Shown here one piece after another: positions 5,881 through 6,356 of a stretch of DNA of 6,356 nt (positions within the stretch are counted from its first letter, which is position 1; each line of letters begins with the position of its first letter). Source of the DNA: JBAYVY01 sp041674345 (GTDB lineage: Bacteria > Planctomycetota > Phycisphaerae > Phycisphaerales > Zrk34); the NCBI GenBank assembly GCA_041674345.1, contig JBAYVY010000224.1, positions 1-6,356 of the forward strand, in the 5' to 3' direction. The notes beneath the pieces were generated by a model. That model was not told the origin of the DNA and made no database searches. It was given only the letters and a program-made list of their open reading frames with translations. The position numbers were made by a program, and so were the translations under genes.

Positions 5881-6162
5881 ATGAGTGCCGATGACCGCCG
5901 CATCATCACCGTCAAAATCGTCAACCGTCTGGGCATGCACGCCCGGCCCGCGATGGCGTTCGTCGATATCGCCAACCAATTCAAATCCGCCGTCACCGTT
6001 CGCAAGCTCGACCAAGCCGTGGATGGCAAATCCATCATGCAGATGATGATGCTCGCCGCCGTGCAGGGCGCCGAACTCCAGATCGAAGCGATCGGCCCCG
6101 ACAACGACCAGGCCCTCCAAAACCTCGCCGCCCTGGTCAACCGCGGCTTCGATGAAGACTGA
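5881..6162 (+). CDS. ptsH: HPr phosphocarrier protein
   Basis: A 93-residue HPr, the small protein that carries phosphate from enzyme I to EIIA proteins. The active-site motif is RLGMHARPA (16-24), with H20 the phosphorylated residue and R22 its partner. DGKSIMQMMMLAA (48-60) contains S51, equivalent to the Ser46 phosphorylated by HPr kinase in Gram-positive and many other bacteria, so both types of control are possible. The length fits the family (about 85-95). The ATG at 5881 is preferred; a TTG at 5875 would add two residues, and neither has a strong ribosome site. It follows the EIIA gene and could feed it directly. Enzyme I and HPr kinase are not in the window, and a heptad repeat and transposase fragment follow. 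Confidence 0.94.
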   Translation: MSADDRRIITVKIVNRLGMHARPAMAFVDIANQFKSAVTVRKLDQAVDGKSIMQMMMLAAVQGAELQIEAIGPDNDQALQNLAALVNRGFDED

Positions 6163-6181
6163 TCCCCTTACGGGAAATGTT

Positions 6182-6209
6182 CAATCACCAATGACGAATG
6201 ACCAATAAG
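6182..6209. repeat. Heptad-repeat element 4 (CAATGAC type)
   Basis: Four contiguous 7-bp units, CAATCAC, CAATGAC, GAATGAC and CAATAAG, start 19 bases after the HPr stop. The period is the same as in the other three elements but the unit sequence is different and no inverted arm is seen. The transposase fragment follows on the right. Confidence 0.7.
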
Positions 6210-6218
6210 CCCCGGTAT

Positions 6219-6234
6219 GGTCTGTCTTCAGACC
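6219..6234. repeat. Small hairpin between HPr and the transposase fragment
   Basis: GGTCTG (6219-6224) and CAGACC (6229-6234) form a six-pair stem with a four-base loop. It lies about 30 bases beyond the transposase stop codon, so it could be near the end of the insertion element or a weak terminator between convergent genes. There is no T-run on either side. Confidence 0.45.
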
Positions 6235-6264
6235 TTGGGAGCCGCGAAAGAATAACTTGATAAA

Positions 6265-6356
6265 TTACGATCTTGGTCGAATGGTGTAATTCCACTCGCC
6301 GTGAAAGTCGTCCGGTGTGCAGTGGATGGCCGCCGGTTCCTTGTCACTGACCTTTC
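6265..6356 (-). CDS. C-terminal end of a probable ISAzo13-type transposase (partial)
   Basis: A frame entering from the right edge on the - strand ends at the TAA at 6267-6265. Its last 29 residues include KVSDKEPAAIHCTPDDFHGE followed by WNYTIRPRS. The pattern 'VsD-E-AA------FHGEWNYTI-PR' resembles, from memory, the C-terminus of ISAzo13-family ('Rhodopirellula transposase') DDE transposases, which are common in planctomycetes. The catalytic DDE residues are outside the window. The end of the insertion element should lie between about 6210 and 6264, but no terminal repeat can be recognised with one end only. This is too short for an automatic gene call. Confidence 0.6.
   Translation of the reverse strand, partial: KVSDKEPAAIHCTPDDFHGEWNYTIRPRS

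Overview
The window looks like a piece of chromosome from a Planctomycetota bacterium, probably of the Phycisphaerae or a related class. This is inferred from three things: an EF-Tu whose switch I region carries the TKILTI form instead of the usual ARGITI, a fragment that resembles the C-terminus of ISAzo13-type ('Rhodopirellula') transposases, and intergenic regions rich in 7-bp-period repeats. The GC content is moderately high. No rRNA or CRISPR array is visible.

Left edge (1-303, + strand): the end of a probable PIN-domain toxin overlaps a complete Phd/YefM-type antitoxin by ATGA. Positions 304-498 hold no convincing gene.

Centre (499-3768, - strand): a classical translation/transcription/secretion cluster is read right to left. 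It runs from a strong promoter (3740-3768) through a leader hairpin, tRNA-Thr(GGT), tuf (EF-Tu), rpmG (L33, zinc-less form), tRNA-Trp(CCA) and secE to nusG. The order tRNA-Thr, tuf, tRNA-Trp, secE, nusG is the widespread bacterial one. The usual continuation rplK-rplA-rplJ-rplL-rpoB-rpoC is not found after nusG, where a convergent toxin-antitoxin pair sits instead. The genes supply EF-Tu, a ribosomal protein, two tRNAs, a Sec translocon subunit and a transcription factor coupled to translation.

Right half (3897-6162, + strand): a divergent promoter (3897-3925) drives a DUF502 membrane protein, then a short hibernation-promoting factor (hpf), a PTS EIIA of the fructose/Ntr family (ptsN-like) and an HPr. 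The hpf-ptsN-HPr set recalls the proteobacterial rpoN-hpf-ptsN-rapZ-npr region and suggests a regulatory PTS tied to ribosome dormancy. Enzyme I and HPr kinase are not in the window.

Right edge (6163-6356): a heptad repeat, a small hairpin and, on the - strand, the last 29 residues of a probable transposase.

The most unusual feature is a set of four non-coding islands built from 7-bp units of differing sequence. Two are long hairpins placed just upstream of the two tRNA genes, one lies between the two divergent promoters, and one borders the transposase fragment. A separate 28-bp perfect palindrome separates tuf from rpmG.
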